Source: Actinoplanes lobatus (GTDB lineage Bacteria > Actinomycetota > Actinomycetes > Mycobacteriales > Micromonosporaceae). From it: a stretch of 64,000 nt of DNA. Below the pieces are notes generated by a model. That model was given only the letters and a program-made list of their open reading frames with translations. It did no database searches and had not been told where the DNA came from. Made by a program: the position numbers and the translations under genes. Of the stretch, positions 40,834 through 49,877 are shown piece after piece. Where the stretch lies: NCBI RefSeq assembly GCF_014205215.1, contig NZ_JACHNC010000001.1, positions 6,010,501 to 6,074,500 of the forward strand, written 5' to 3'. Each line of letters begins with the position of its first letter. Position 1 is the stretch's first letter.

Positions 40834-41469
40834 CTAGTCGGGCGCGCCGAGCACGGCGGCGACGCCGTCGACGAACCATCGCTCGAACCGCTCGACCGGC
40901 CACCCGCGCTCGCGTACCAGCCAGTCGTAGTTGCGGATGTCCTGCGCGAGCCACAGCATGTCGGCGGCTCGCTCCTGACTCACCAGCACCTCGCCGGTGG
41001 CCGCCAAATCGGCGGCGAACATCACCATGCCGCGGCGCCGGTCCTCGAGGTTCTTGCGCCAGATCGCCGCGGCGTCGGCATCGGCGGTCGCCGCACCGGC
41101 CAGCGCCAACATCACGTGCACTTGCCGGGCATGGGTCTCGGTGAGATGCCGGGCGTACCGGGTCAGCTTCGCCCGCAGGCCGGTCAGCGCGCGGATGTCG
41201 GCCACGAACGACCGTTCCGCCATCGTGATCCGCTCGTCGTCGCCGACCAGGGTGACATCGACAAGGTCGGAGAGCAGTTGGCGCTTGTTGCCGAACACCG
41301 CGTACACGGTCTGCACGGCGACGCCGGCCTCGGCGGCGACGGCGGTCAGCGGCGTCGCGGCGTAGCCCGGGTCCACGAACAGTTTGGCGGCCGCGTCGAG
41401 GATCGCTCGCCGGGTCTGCCGGGCCTGTTCCTGACGTCGGGGGGAGACGTAACGACGGTTGACAGTCAC
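40834..41469 (-). CDS. TetR family transcriptional regulator
   Basis: A 211-residue TetR protein. HTH in residues ~18-65 (RRAILDAAAKLFVDPGYAAT, VAAEAGVAVQTVYAVFGNKR), ligand-binding domain to the end (LWLAQDIRNYDWLVRERGW). GTG 41469 is chosen. An upstream ATG at 41505 would overlap the dyad operator at 41494-41510. Divergent from the ABM-like/methyltransferase operon, which it likely represses along with itself. Confidence 0.8.
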   Translation of the reverse strand: MTVNRRYVSPRRQEQARQTRRAILDAAAKLFVDPGYAATPLTAVAAEAGVAVQTVYAVFGNKRQLLSDLVDVTLVGDDERITMAERSFVADIRALTGLRAKLTRYARHLTETHARQVHVMLALAGAATADADAAAIWRKNLEDRRRGMVMFAADLAATGEVLVSQERAADMLWLAQDIRNYDWLVRERGWPVERFERWFVDGVAAVLGAPD

Positions 41470-41493
41470 GCCTTCACCGTAGTCCACTATTAG

Positions 41494-41510
41494 ATAGAGC
41501 TTCACTCTAT
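41494..41510. promoter_or_regulatory. candidate TetR operator
   Basis: ATAGAG-CTTCA-CTCTAT, a perfect 6-bp inverted repeat with 5-bp centre, lies 24 bp before both start codons (41469 minus, 41534 plus). Its AT content and position between divergent genes suggest the regulator binding site. Confidence 0.55.
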
Positions 41511-41533
41511 TGTATCGACATCAGGGGACAGCT

Positions 41534-41827
41534 ATGCCGTACGGCGTCGTGCAAGACATGCCCGGAGTCAGCGAGCAGGAGTATCGGCAAGTGGAGAAGC
41601 ACCTCGGTCCGGACCGGCCGCCGGGCCTGCTGGCCCACGTGGCCGGCCCGTCCGACGACGGCTGGCGGATCATCAACATCTGGGCCGACGAGGCCGCGTT
41701 CCGCAGGTTCCAGTCGGAACGCCTGATCCGTGCCGCCGGACTGGCCGCCCAGGAGGAGGGCTTCGATCCGGCGAAGGCCGCCGCCTTCCGATCGGCGAGC
41801 GTCGACGGTGCCGAGATGCCGTTCTGA
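41534..41827 (+). CDS. small ABM/EthD-like ferredoxin-fold protein
   Basis: A 97-residue protein starting MPYGVVQDMPGVSEQEYRQV, with strand RIINIWADEAAFRRFQSERL. This is the pattern of dimeric alpha/beta-barrel proteins (antibiotic-biosynthesis monooxygenase-like), which may bind or oxidise a small aromatic molecule. AGGGG lies six bases before ATG 41534. Its stop overlaps the methyltransferase start (TGATG). Confidence 0.6.
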   Translation: MPYGVVQDMPGVSEQEYRQVEKHLGPDRPPGLLAHVAGPSDDGWRIINIWADEAAFRRFQSERLIRAAGLAAQEEGFDPAKAAAFRSASVDGAEMPF

Positions 41828-42702
41828 TGGATGACACGGCCACGCTGCGCGCCCGCAACTCCGACTTCTGGGCCCGGACGGCGCCGGGGTGGGTCCATCA
41901 GGCCGACCGGCACGACGAGATCGGCCGGCCGATGGGTGCCGTGGCACTCGACTGGCTGCGACCCCAGGCCGGTGAACGGGTGTTGGACGTCGGCTGCGGG
42001 TGTGGCGGCACGACCGCCGAAATCGCGCGGGTCGTCGCTCCGCTGGGCAGCGCAGTCGGTCTCGACCTCGCGGAGGCGATGGTGGCGACGGCCCGGGACC
42101 GGTTCACCACGCCGGGCGGCGGAGGACCGCGGTTCGTCGCCGGTGACATCGAGACGCTCGATGCCGTGCCCGGGGCGCCGTTCGACGCCGTCTACTCCCG
42201 GATGGCGTTGATGCTGCTCGCGAATCCGGTGGCCGGCCTGACCACAGTCCGGCGTTCGATGCGTACCGGCGCCCGGTTGGCCGCAACGGTATTCCGCGAC
42301 GGCCGCGTGAACCCGTGGCTGTCGACGGCGCTGCTCGGTGCGGCGGCACACCTGGGACCGTTGCCGCCGCTGCCGATCGGCGACGAGCCGGGCCCCTTCG
42401 CGTTCGCCGATCCGGCCCGGGTGACCCGCCTGCTCACCGCCGCCGGATTCACCGACATCGGCATCCACCCGTACGACGTCGCTCTCGAGGCCCCGGACGA
42501 CCCGGAAGTGGTCACCGAATGGCTCATCGAGATCGGTCCCGCCGGCGCGGCCTACCGGGACGCCGAACCCGCCGTTCAGGGGCAGGCCCGGGCCGGGGTG
42601 GTACGCCTGCTCGAACGGTTCCTCACCGCCGGCACCGGTTATCGGCTGCCGACCGGACTTTGGTTGATCACCGCTCGCTCGGACGGGACCAGCACACAAT
42701 GA
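41827..42702 (+). CDS. class I SAM-dependent methyltransferase
   Basis: A 291-residue protein with motif I VLDVGCGCGGTTAEIAR near residue 52, VGLDLAEAMVATARDRF, and FVAGDIETLDAVPG, a UbiE-like small-molecule methyltransferase fold. Coupled to the ABM-like gene by a one-base start/stop overlap and followed by a lipoprotein gene overlapping by 4 bp. Under the divergent TetR regulator, so this operon probably modifies or exports a small toxic compound. Substrate unknown. Confidence 0.85.
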   Translation: MDDTATLRARNSDFWARTAPGWVHQADRHDEIGRPMGAVALDWLRPQAGERVLDVGCGCGGTTAEIARVVAPLGSAVGLDLAEAMVATARDRFTTPGGGGPRFVAGDIETLDAVPGAPFDAVYSRMALMLLANPVAGLTTVRRSMRTGARLAATVFRDGRVNPWLSTALLGAAAHLGPLPPLPIGDEPGPFAFADPARVTRLLTAAGFTDIGIHPYDVALEAPDDPEVVTEWLIEIGPAGAAYRDAEPAVQGQARAGVVRLLERFLTAGTGYRLPTGLWLITARSDGTSTQ

Positions 42703-43079
42703 CCTCTCACCGGCGTCTTGCCGTCTCCCTCGCACTGATCATCAGCATCGCCGTGCTGTCCGGCTGCGCCCCAGCCGATACCGAGCCGCCGTCCACCGAT
42801 GCACCCATGTCGGGCGGTGACGGAGCAACCCGGGCGGGCGGCTCCTATTCAGCGACGGACGTCTGCACCTACCTGCAGGGCGAGATCCCAGCGCTGAAGG
42901 AGATCGGCAGCCCGGTCGGGCGGCACGCCAACCTGGCCGGCAAACTGACCACCTTCTTCGAGTCACACGGCAAGCCGGAGAACGGCGCCGCACTGGACGC
43001 CGCGATCAAGGCGGAATGCCCGGCCGTGCGTACCGAGGTGCTCCGCCTGATGGGCGTGGACAGCTTCAGCTCGTTCTAG
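42699..43079 (+). CDS. hypothetical lipoprotein
   Basis: A 126-residue protein with a lipoprotein signal (RRLAVSLALIISIAV, Cys in VLSGC) and a short helical domain with two cysteines (DVCTYLQGEIP, AECPAVRTEV) probably disulfide-linked. ATG 42699 overlaps the methyltransferase stop, so it is in the TetR-controlled operon. No family recognised. Confidence 0.7.
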   Translation: MTSHRRLAVSLALIISIAVLSGCAPADTEPPSTDAPMSGGDGATRAGGSYSATDVCTYLQGEIPALKEIGSPVGRHANLAGKLTTFFESHGKPENGAALDAAIKAECPAVRTEVLRLMGVDSFSSF

Positions 43080-43142
43080 CTCCGGACGGTACGTGGGCGC
43101 ATCCCGCGGGATCCTGGGATTCCCGCTGAGGCGGGTTCTGCG

Positions 43143-43382
43143 CTACGGCATTCTGGATAGCCTATGCGGGTCGCGTGCTGATGAGGCGTCCGAACAGCGG
43201 GGTACCGAGAACGGCGGGGCGTCGATCACGTAGGCGCTGTAGATCTGCAGGCGGTGTTCTCGCCATTCGCGGTTGAGCGCCCACCGCTCCCGCCGGCCTT
43301 CTCGTAGTAGCGCGAACGCGTACGACAGCAGAACACCGACGACGACGCCGGCAAGAGCGATCAAGGGACCCGCGATGCTCAC
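43143..43382 (-). CDS. small membrane protein, possibly 3'-truncated
   Basis: A 79-residue protein beginning with one membrane helix (PLIALAGVVVGVLLSYAFAL) followed by a basic helix (RRERWALNREWREHRLQIYS). This is the start of a common family whose members continue to ~150 residues; here the last ~25 residues become unlike the family, so a frameshift or deletion may have shortened it. Downstream of the membrane protein at 43410. Confidence 0.45.
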   Translation of the reverse strand: MSIAGPLIALAGVVVGVLLSYAFALLREGRRERWALNREWREHRLQIYSAYVIDAPPFSVPRCSDASSARDPHRLSRMP

Positions 43383-43409
43383 AAGTCACCTCCGGAGGGG
43401 CGCGCCGGG

Positions 43410-44381
43410 TCAGCCTGGGACTGCTGCGGTGTTGATCGCGGGGGTGGGGCGCTCCGGCCGGGTTCGGGGGCGGGGTGGGGTGGTGACGAAGCCGATCGCG
43501 CCGATTGTCAGGTAGAGGCCTCCGAACCACCAGAAGGCCGCGAACAGGAAGCCGCCGTCGAGCAGGGCCATCAGCATGACGGCGGTGCCGGCCAGGGCGG
43601 TTGCCGTGTATCCGGGGCGGCGGCCGAAGGCGCAGAGTGCGGCCAAGGTCAGCGGCAGCAGGACCCACACCAGGCCGGCCGGTTCCAGGCCGATCTTGCC
43701 GGTGCCGGCCGAGGCGCCGGTCAGCAGGCCGGGGAAGGCGATGAGCAGGGCGGCGGTGAGGTGCCACAGCCGTACGGCCAGGCGGCCCCGTTCGCGGCGC
43801 ATCGCCCACGGGACGATGGCCGCTGCCCAGAGCAGGAGCATCAGCGGGACGTAGTGCAGGCCGATGTCGTGCTTGACGACCACGAACACGGTGAGCACCG
43901 CGGCGACGGCGGCAGCGGCCGGGCCGCGTCTCCTGGTCGGGAGTACGGACGGTGCGGCGGCGAGGAGCGCCGGGAGCAGGGTGAGCATCGCCAGGCCGGG
44001 GCCGTACTGCTGCATGAAGGTGGTGCCGGCCTCGGTGTCGTCCACCGGCAGCGTGCTGGGCAGCAGGAAGGTCACGTAGACGGCGGTCAGCACACCGACG
44101 GCGACAGCGACGGCGCGTAGGAGCCGGGCGGCACGTGCTGCCAGGTCCGGAGTGCGGTCGGGCAGGGCGAGTTCCTCGCGGGCCTGGGCTGCCACGGTCT
44201 GCGGGCTGCCGAGGCCGGCCAGCGCCTGTTCCAGCGTCCGTCCGCCGGCCAGGGCGTCGGCGATGTGTGCGCGGACGTCGTCGACGATCTCCCGTACGGT
44301 GTCCGGCGGCGCGTCGGGCAGCTCGGCGCCGAGTGCTCGCAGATAGGTCTCCGCCGCCTCGGGCAGGACGTCGCTGGTCAT
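43410..44381 (-). CDS. HAAS-domain multi-pass membrane protein
   Basis: A 323-residue protein. Residues 1-~80 are a helical HAAS-type domain (AETYLRALGAELPDAPPDTV, EIVDDVRAHIADALAGGRT) that PadR-family partners commonly accompany. About seven membrane helices follow. The start overlaps the PadR stop by 4 bp (ATGA), so the two are translated together. Such pairs often form a repressor/membrane unit. Transported substrate or signal unknown. Confidence 0.75.
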   Translation of the reverse strand: MTSDVLPEAAETYLRALGAELPDAPPDTVREIVDDVRAHIADALAGGRTLEQALAGLGSPQTVAAQAREELALPDRTPDLAARAARLLRAVAVAVGVLTAVYVTFLLPSTLPVDDTEAGTTFMQQYGPGLAMLTLLPALLAAAPSVLPTRRRGPAAAAVAAVLTVFVVVKHDIGLHYVPLMLLLWAAAIVPWAMRRERGRLAVRLWHLTAALLIAFPGLLTGASAGTGKIGLEPAGLVWVLLPLTLAALCAFGRRPGYTATALAGTAVMLMALLDGGFLFAAFWWFGGLYLTIGAIGFVTTPPRPRTRPERPTPAINTAAVPG

Positions 44382-44716
44382 GCTTCCTCCGCTATCAGCT
44401 CGTCCACGTGCGGCTGGATGTCGCGCCAGGCCGCCGCGAACTCGCGCAGATGTGCTCGTCCCTGGGTGGTGATCGCGTAATACCGCCGGGCGTGCCCCTG
44501 TTCGGGGGTCAGCCAGCGGGTCTCGACGGTGCTCGCCTGCCGCATGCGGGCGAGCAGTGGGTAAAGGCTGCCCTCGCTCGCGGTCAGACCGCGTGCGACG
44601 AGTTTGTCGGCCAGTTCGAGGCCGTACATGTCGCGCTGGGAGAGCAGCGCGAGCACGCAGTACTCGAGTACGCCCTTGCGGATGTTGGTGACGATCCGCT
44701 CGCGCGTGTTGTCCAT
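44378..44716 (-). CDS. PadR family transcriptional regulator
   Basis: A 112-residue winged-helix PadR: GVLEYCVLALLSQRDMYGLE, EGSLYPLLARMRQASTVETR, and YYAITTQGRAHLREF. ATG 44716 is immediately downstream of the palindrome at 44731-44743, so it is probably autoregulated. Co-translated with the HAAS membrane protein. Confidence 0.85.
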   Translation of the reverse strand: MDNTRERIVTNIRKGVLEYCVLALLSQRDMYGLELADKLVARGLTASEGSLYPLLARMRQASTVETRWLTPEQGHARRYYAITTQGRAHLREFAAAWRDIQPHVDELIAEEA

Positions 44717-44730
44717 GGGAAGCAAGATAC

Positions 44731-44743
44731 CTTGCGTAGCAAG
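44731..44743. promoter_or_regulatory. candidate PadR operator
   Basis: CTTGC-GTA-GCAAG, a perfect 5-bp inverted repeat, stands 14 bp before the PadR start codon. A half-site AGCAAG also lies at 44721-44726. PadR boxes are commonly such short AT-containing dyads. Confidence 0.55.
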
Positions 44744-44795
44744 ACCTTGGATAGTGTGGTGACCGCGGGCCAGGCTTCGGCTGCCGGGATCAGGC

Positions 44796-45275
44796 CTACG
44801 CCACCACGCGGATGATGGAACCGCCGCTGACGCTCCCGCCACCCTGATTCTCGGATGTGATCAGGTAGTAGTAGCCGGGCCGGGCATCGGCGCTGATCGG
44901 AATGCTGCTCACCGGCTGCTCACCGGGCGTGCCGGTCGGCCTGATCGGCGGGGCGGTGAAGGTGACATCGCCGGCCGGGTTCCGTAAGTCTCCTTCCGCG
45001 GCCTTCAGTTCCTCCACCGTCGCGTACGGTCCGCTCAGGCGTGCCGTCAGCTCGACCGGCGGCGCGTCAGTGGCCGGGCCGTTCGGCGCCTCGACCATCC
45101 AATGGACGGACATGGTCTGGCCGGGACGGTAGAGCGTGTCGACGTCCTCGGCGGAACAGCAGGAGTACGTCACCTGGGCCGCATCCTCTTCCGCATTCTC
45201 GGGCACGCCGGAGTCGCAAGCGCCGAGAAGCGCGACCGTGGCTGCTGCGGCACACAGCGAAGTCGACCAGCTCAC
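44796..45275 (-). CDS. secreted lipoprotein, beta-sandwich-like
   Basis: A 159-residue protein with a lipoprotein signal (STSLCAAAATVALLG, Cys in LLGAC). The mature part has Cys-Cys (SCCSAEDVD) and beta-rich text (MSVHWMVEAPNG, ELTARLSGPYATVEEL, GYYYLITSENQGGG). GTG 45275 overlaps the alcohol dehydrogenase stop by 4 bp, so it follows that gene in one transcript. Function unknown. Confidence 0.7.
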   Translation of the reverse strand: MSWSTSLCAAAATVALLGACDSGVPENAEEDAAQVTYSCCSAEDVDTLYRPGQTMSVHWMVEAPNGPATDAPPVELTARLSGPYATVEELKAAEGDLRNPAGDVTFTAPPIRPTGTPGEQPVSSIPISADARPGYYYLITSENQGGGSVSGGSIIRVVA

Positions 45276-46348
45276 AGCGCACCCGAGTCCGTACGGCCAA
45301 GCCGATCGAGACCGCCGGCCGGGTCGATCATCGTCATTCCGGCGACCGTCGCGCTGTCGAAGCGGGGGAGCAGGTCGGCGGCCTCCTCGAGGCCGATGGT
45401 GCGTTCGATCAGGCGTTGCGGGGCCAGGGCGCCCCGCTCGATGAGGGCCATCATGGCCGGGTAGTCGGCGGCCGCCATGCCGTGGCTGCCGAGCACGTCC
45501 AGCTCCCAGCCGATCACCCGGGCCATCGGCACCCGGGGGTGGCCGTCGACCGGTGGCAGCAGGCCGACCTGCACGTGCCGGCCCCGGCGGCGCAGGCTGA
45601 GGACGGCGTCGGCGCAGGTCTGCTCGCTGCCTACGGCGTCCACCGCGACGTGGCTGCCGCCGTCGGTCAGGCCGGCGACGGCGGCCGGGACGTCGGTGCC
45701 GTCGGTGAGCAGGGTGTGTTCGGCGCCGAGAGCGGCCGCGACGGCGAGCGCCTCCGGGTTGCGGTCCACGGCGATGACCCGGCCGCCCAGGGCGCGGGCG
45801 ATCATCACGGTGCTCAGGCCCACCCCGCCGGATCCGACGACGGTGACCCACTCGCCCTCGGCGAGCCGGGCGCGGCCGGCCAGAGCACGGTACGCCGTCG
45901 CGAACCGGCATCCGAGGCTCGCCGCCGCCGCGAAGTCCACACTGTCCGGTACGGCGACCAGGTTCGTGTCGGCGGCGTGCAGGGCCACGTACCCGGCGAA
46001 TGATCCCCAGTGGGTGAAGCCGGGCTGTTCCTGGTCGGGGCACACCTGCGCCTGTCCGGAGCGGCACCACCCGCACCGGCCGCAGCCGCAGACGAACGGC
46101 ACCGTCACCCGGTCGCCGACCTGCCAGCGGGTCACCTCCGGGGCGACCTCGGCGATCACACCGGCCAGCTCGTGACCGGGTACGTGCGGCAGGGTGATCT
46201 CGTCATGGCCCGCCCACGCGTGCCAGTCGCTGCGGCACATTCCGGTCGCGGCCACCCGTACCACCACACCGCCGGGCGGAGCCTCCGGGTCGGGCACCTC
46301 TCGGACCTCGGGCCGGCCCTTTATCGCATCGAAGATCACTGCGCGCAC
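45272..46348 (-). CDS. zinc-dependent alcohol dehydrogenase (MDR)
   Basis: A 358-residue medium-chain dehydrogenase. Catalytic zinc: GMCRSDWHAW, GHELAG (His/Glu), LGCRFAT. Structural zinc cysteines: CGCGRCGWC and QVC. The Rossmann motif VVGSGGVGLSTVMIA lies near residue 170. NAD preference likely (VDRNPEAL after beta 2). GTG 46348 is chosen over the upstream in-frame start, since the protein then starts VRAVIFDAIKGRPEV. Substrate class unknown. Confidence 0.85.
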   Translation of the reverse strand: MRAVIFDAIKGRPEVREVPDPEAPPGGVVVRVAATGMCRSDWHAWAGHDEITLPHVPGHELAGVIAEVAPEVTRWQVGDRVTVPFVCGCGRCGWCRSGQAQVCPDQEQPGFTHWGSFAGYVALHAADTNLVAVPDSVDFAAAASLGCRFATAYRALAGRARLAEGEWVTVVGSGGVGLSTVMIARALGGRVIAVDRNPEALAVAAALGAEHTLLTDGTDVPAAVAGLTDGGSHVAVDAVGSEQTCADAVLSLRRRGRHVQVGLLPPVDGHPRVPMARVIGWELDVLGSHGMAAADYPAMMALIERGALAPQRLIERTIGLEEAADLLPRFDSATVAGMTMIDPAGGLDRLGRTDSGAL

Positions 46349-46415
46349 CGGGACATCCTGCCAGGCTTTCGAGTAGCGGTCAGGAAATGGCCGCAATAGG
46401 CGCGAGAATCAGGTC

Positions 46416-46793
46416 ATGACAGCGACGTGGAAGATCGAGCTCGTTCCGGTGCCGGTGACCGACGTCGACCGGGCCAAGGCGTTCTACGAACGGATCGGGT
46501 TCAACGCCGACCATGACTACACGGTGCGTGAGGGGTTGCGCTTCGTGCAGCTGACCCCGCCCGGCTCCGCGTGTTCCATCGCGATCGGTGAAGGCCTCAC
46601 CGAGAAGACGCCGGGCACCCAGGAGATCCAGGTGGTGGTCGCCGACGCCGACGAGGCCCGCAAACACCTGCTGGACGCCGGGGTCGAAGTCGGCGAGGTC
46701 GACGAGCAGCCGTGGGGCCGCTTCGTCTACTTCCGTGACCCGGACGGCAACAGCTGGTCCCTCCAGGCGATCGAGCGCCGGCCCCAGGGATAG
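46416..46793 (+). CDS. VOC/glyoxalase-fold protein
   Basis: A 125-residue single VOC domain: LVPVPVTDVDRAKAFYERIG, then FVQLTPPGSACSIAIG, and FVYFRDPDGNSWSLQ with the metal-coordinating pattern. May act as a dioxygenase, lyase or resistance protein. Its stop codon lies inside the palindrome TAGGTATACCTA (46791-46802) before the LuxR genes. Confidence 0.8.
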   Translation: MTATWKIELVPVPVTDVDRAKAFYERIGFNADHDYTVREGLRFVQLTPPGSACSIAIGEGLTEKTPGTQEIQVVVADADEARKHLLDAGVEVGEVDEQPWGRFVYFRDPDGNSWSLQAIERRPQG

Positions 46794-46802
46794 GTATACC
46801 TA
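46791..46802. promoter_or_regulatory. palindrome before small gene/LuxR operon
   Basis: TAGGTATACCTA is a perfect 12-bp palindrome, followed by CTAG-AACCC-CTAG (46800 onward). Both are unusually AT-rich here and precede the small gene at 46924 by about 120 bp. A LuxR or other dimer could bind. Confidence 0.4.
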
Positions 46803-46923
46803 GAACCCCTAGTCGACCCTCCTAAGTACTCCTGAGCAGCGAAGATACGCAGGGTGCTGCCGATGTGCCGGGGCCTTCCGCGACCGAGGATCGATGTATC
46901 AGGTCGACAGGGAGGAACGGACC

Positions 46924-47124
46924 ATGTTGCTGCACCCCGAGATGATGCTGGATCTGGTGAACGCGCGGCACCGCGAGCTGGCCGCCGAGGCGGAGCGTGG
47001 GCGGCTGCTCGGCCGGGCCCGGTGGTTCCGGACCGGCCGGGGCGGGAAAGCCCCAGCGGTACGCGGACGCCCCACCGGTACCCTGGCGTCGTGCGAACGA
47101 TCCGCGGCGGCGCCAGCCCGATGA
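46924..47124 (+). CDS. short coupled protein upstream of LuxR regulator
   Basis: A 66-residue protein starting MLLHPEMMLDLVNARHRELA, then AAEAERGRLLGRARW. The helical, charged N-terminus resembles short actinobacterial proteins of the HPE-type found before regulators. GGGAGG lies upstream of ATG 46924. Its TGA (47122-47124) overlaps the ATG of the LuxR gene, so they are translated together. Function unknown. Confidence 0.55.
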   Translation: MLLHPEMMLDLVNARHRELAAEAERGRLLGRARWFRTGRGGKAPAVRGRPTGTLASCERSAAAPAR

Positions 47125-49817
47125 TGGTCGGGCGGGAGAGCGAGCTGCGCCGGTTGGCGCGGCTCGCTTCGTCGCGTGAGCCGGCGGTCGCGATCATCGC
47201 GGGGGAGCCGGGCATCGGCAAGACCCGGCTCGTCCACGAGCTGCTGAACACGGTGCCCGCCGGCACGGTCGTGCTGGTCGGGCAGGCCGAGCCGGGATCG
47301 CTGTCCCGGCCGTACGAGGTGCTGCTCGACGCCATCGACGGCCGTCCCGGCGTCGACGAGGAGCGGCTCGCCGCGCTCACCGACCCGAAACGCAGCCCGG
47401 TCGAGCGCCTGCACATCGGGCTCGCCATTCTGGACGATCTGATCGGTGACGCCCCGGCCGTCGTCGTCTTCGAGGACCTGCACTGGGCCGACTCGGAGAG
47501 CGCCGCCCTGTTCGAGCGGGCCGCCGACCATCGAGGCCCGCGGCTGGTCATCGGCACCTACCGGCCGGACGAGGTGAGCCGCCGCCAGCCGGTCGCCGGT
47601 CTGCTCGCCCGGATGGAGCGACGGCACGCCGTCACGTACGTACGCCTCGATCGCCTGACGCCCTCGCAGACCGCGGCCATGCTCGCGGCCGCGACCGGCG
47701 CGCCCGCGCCGCTGCGCGCCGCGACGGCGCTGCACCATCGCACCGGCGGGAACCCGTTCTTCCTGGAGGAGCTGCTGCGGGCCCTTCCGGGGTACGACGT
47801 GGAGGCGCTCGTCGAGCAGCCGCTGCCGTGGAGCCTCGCCGACGTGCTGCGCCGCCAGGTCGACGACCTCGACCCGGTGAGCCACCGCATCGTCGAGGCG
47901 GCCACCGTGCTCGGCCACCGCATCCTGTTCGACCTGCTCGCCGACGTGACCGGCACGCCTGAGGACGAGCTGATCACCGTGCTGCGCGACCTGGTCACCA
48001 GGGGAGTGCTGGTGGAGTCCGGTGCGGACGAGTTCGCGTTCCGGCACGCGCTGGTCCGTGAGGCGATCGCCGGGCAGCTGCTCGCCCGGCAGCGGCGCCG
48101 GCTGCACGAGGCGGCACTCGACGTGCTGCTGCGCGGCGGCGCGTCCGACCCGGCCATGGTGGCGCACCACGCCTGCGGCGCCGGCCGGTACGACGACATG
48201 ATCGCGGCCGCCCGGCGGGGTGCGGCGCTGTATCTGTCGATCGGCTCGGCCTACCAGGCGCTGCAACTGGCCGAGATGGGCCTCGACGAGGTGCCCGACG
48301 ACACCGAGCTGCTCGCCTCGGCGGCCCGTGCCGCATGGCTGGCCGGGCTGCTCGACGACGCCCTACGGTACGGGCGGCGCTGGCGGGACCTGACGGACAG
48401 CACCTCCGACCGGGCCGAGGCGCTGTACCTGCTGGTGCGGATCGCCTGGGAGTCGCGGGAACCCGAGGAGATGCGCGCACTCACGTACGCCATCGAGGTT
48501 TTGATCGCGCAGTTGCCGCCGGGCGCGGCACAGGCCCGGGCCATGACGGCGATCGCGCAGTCCGCCTATCTGCGCGACGAGCTGGACGCCGCGGTGCTCT
48601 GGGCGGATCGTGCGCTGGCCTTGGCCGACGAGTTCGACCTGCCGGCCGTGCGGCTGGCCGCCCTGCTGGAGAAGGGCTCGACGCTGATCGAGCGCCCGCA
48701 GACCGCCGCCGACGGCCGTAGGATCCTGCACGCGCTGGTCGACGAGGCGGAGAAGGCCGGCGAATGGGTGCTGGCCGCCCGCGCGCTGCACACCCTCGTG
48801 CACGGCGAGCCGCCGACGTCGCCCACCGAGTACGCCGAGATGCTGGAACGGGCCCGGATCAGCGCCGAACGCGCCGGATTCGAATCGCTGTCGGTGGCCG
48901 CCTACTTCCAGGGCCGGGCCCGGCTGGCCGTCCGCTCCGGTGACCTGCGCGCCGCCATCGCGGCGCTGGAGGAGGGCCGCGAACAGGACCGCGGCTACCG
49001 GCGGCGGGGCCGCTGGGCCGACTACCACGGCCTCTTCCTGGCAGGGCTCCACCTGGAGGCCGGTGAACTGGACCGGGTCGAGCAGCTGATCGCCGACCTG
49101 GCGGCGCTGCCCAACAACCCGCCCACCGTCATTCCCGGCCTGGAGTTCCACCTGGCCTGCCGGCGCGGCGACCGGGCCCGCGCCGAAACGCTCCTGGACC
49201 AGCTGCTCACCGCCCTGGCCGCCCAGACGTGGCGCAACGGCGAACAGGCCCACGACCTGATCTCCGCCGCCGTGGAACTCGGCCTGTCGCCGGCCCGACT
49301 CGACGAGATGGCGGTCGCGCTGCTCGACGCCGAGGTGTGGGACGCCTACCGCACCCTCGTCGACGCCCAGCTCGCGGCCGTCCACGGGCGGCACGCCGAG
49401 GCGCTGGCCGGATTCGAGACGATCGTCGAGGCGCACGTGCTGGGCCCGGCCGCCCGCGGCACCGTCCGGGTTGGGGCGGCCCGCTGCCTGCTCGCCCTCG
49501 GCCGTACCGGCGAAGCCGCTGTCCACGTGTCCGCGGCCGGCCCACTGCTGGCCGGGTGGGGCGGCTGGCGGGTGGCGCACCTCGCCCTGGTTCGCGCCCA
49601 GCTGGGCATGGACCCGGCCGGCGCCGAACCCGTCGCGGCCCTGACCCCGCGCGAGCGCGAGGTGGCGGTCCTGATCAGCGACGGCCTGACTAACTCCGAG
49701 CTGGCCCGGCGCCTCTTCATCTCCCCGAAGACGGCGGCCGTCCACGTCTCCAACATCCTCCGCAAGCTGGGCGTCACCTCCCGTACCGAAGTCGCGGACC
49801 TGGTCAGCCGCCACTGA
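47121..49817 (+). CDS. large LuxR-family regulator (LAL type)
   Basis: An 898-residue LAL regulator. The AAA domain has GREPELRR-like text, GEPGIGKTRLVHELL (P-loop near residue 28-37) and VVVFEDLHWADSES (Walker B). The middle is helical repeats. The LuxR HTH is at ~840-898 (LTPREREVAVLISDGLTNSE, LFISPKTAAVHVSNILRKLG). ATP binding is intact, unlike the IniR-like protein at 19184. ATG 47121 is favoured by overlap with the small gene; GTG 47091 is also in frame. Target genes unknown. Confidence 0.85.
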   Translation: MMVGRESELRRLARLASSREPAVAIIAGEPGIGKTRLVHELLNTVPAGTVVLVGQAEPGSLSRPYEVLLDAIDGRPGVDEERLAALTDPKRSPVERLHIGLAILDDLIGDAPAVVVFEDLHWADSESAALFERAADHRGPRLVIGTYRPDEVSRRQPVAGLLARMERRHAVTYVRLDRLTPSQTAAMLAAATGAPAPLRAATALHHRTGGNPFFLEELLRALPGYDVEALVEQPLPWSLADVLRRQVDDLDPVSHRIVEAATVLGHRILFDLLADVTGTPEDELITVLRDLVTRGVLVESGADEFAFRHALVREAIAGQLLARQRRRLHEAALDVLLRGGASDPAMVAHHACGAGRYDDMIAAARRGAALYLSIGSAYQALQLAEMGLDEVPDDTELLASAARAAWLAGLLDDALRYGRRWRDLTDSTSDRAEALYLLVRIAWESREPEEMRALTYAIEVLIAQLPPGAAQARAMTAIAQSAYLRDELDAAVLWADRALALADEFDLPAVRLAALLEKGSTLIERPQTAADGRRILHALVDEAEKAGEWVLAARALHTLVHGEPPTSPTEYAEMLERARISAERAGFESLSVAAYFQGRARLAVRSGDLRAAIAALEEGREQDRGYRRRGRWADYHGLFLAGLHLEAGELDRVEQLIADLAALPNNPPTVIPGLEFHLACRRGDRARAETLLDQLLTALAAQTWRNGEQAHDLISAAVELGLSPARLDEMAVALLDAEVWDAYRTLVDAQLAAVHGRHAEALAGFETIVEAHVLGPAARGTVRVGAARCLLALGRTGEAAVHVSAAGPLLAGWGGWRVAHLALVRAQLGMDPAGAEPVAALTPREREVAVLISDGLTNSELARRLFISPKTAAVHVSNILRKLGVTSRTEVADLVSRH

Positions 49818-49877
49818 CCCGGTCGCGGAGCGCCGGATTCCTCCGAAACCGATCGTGAACGGTGCCATGATGAGGTG

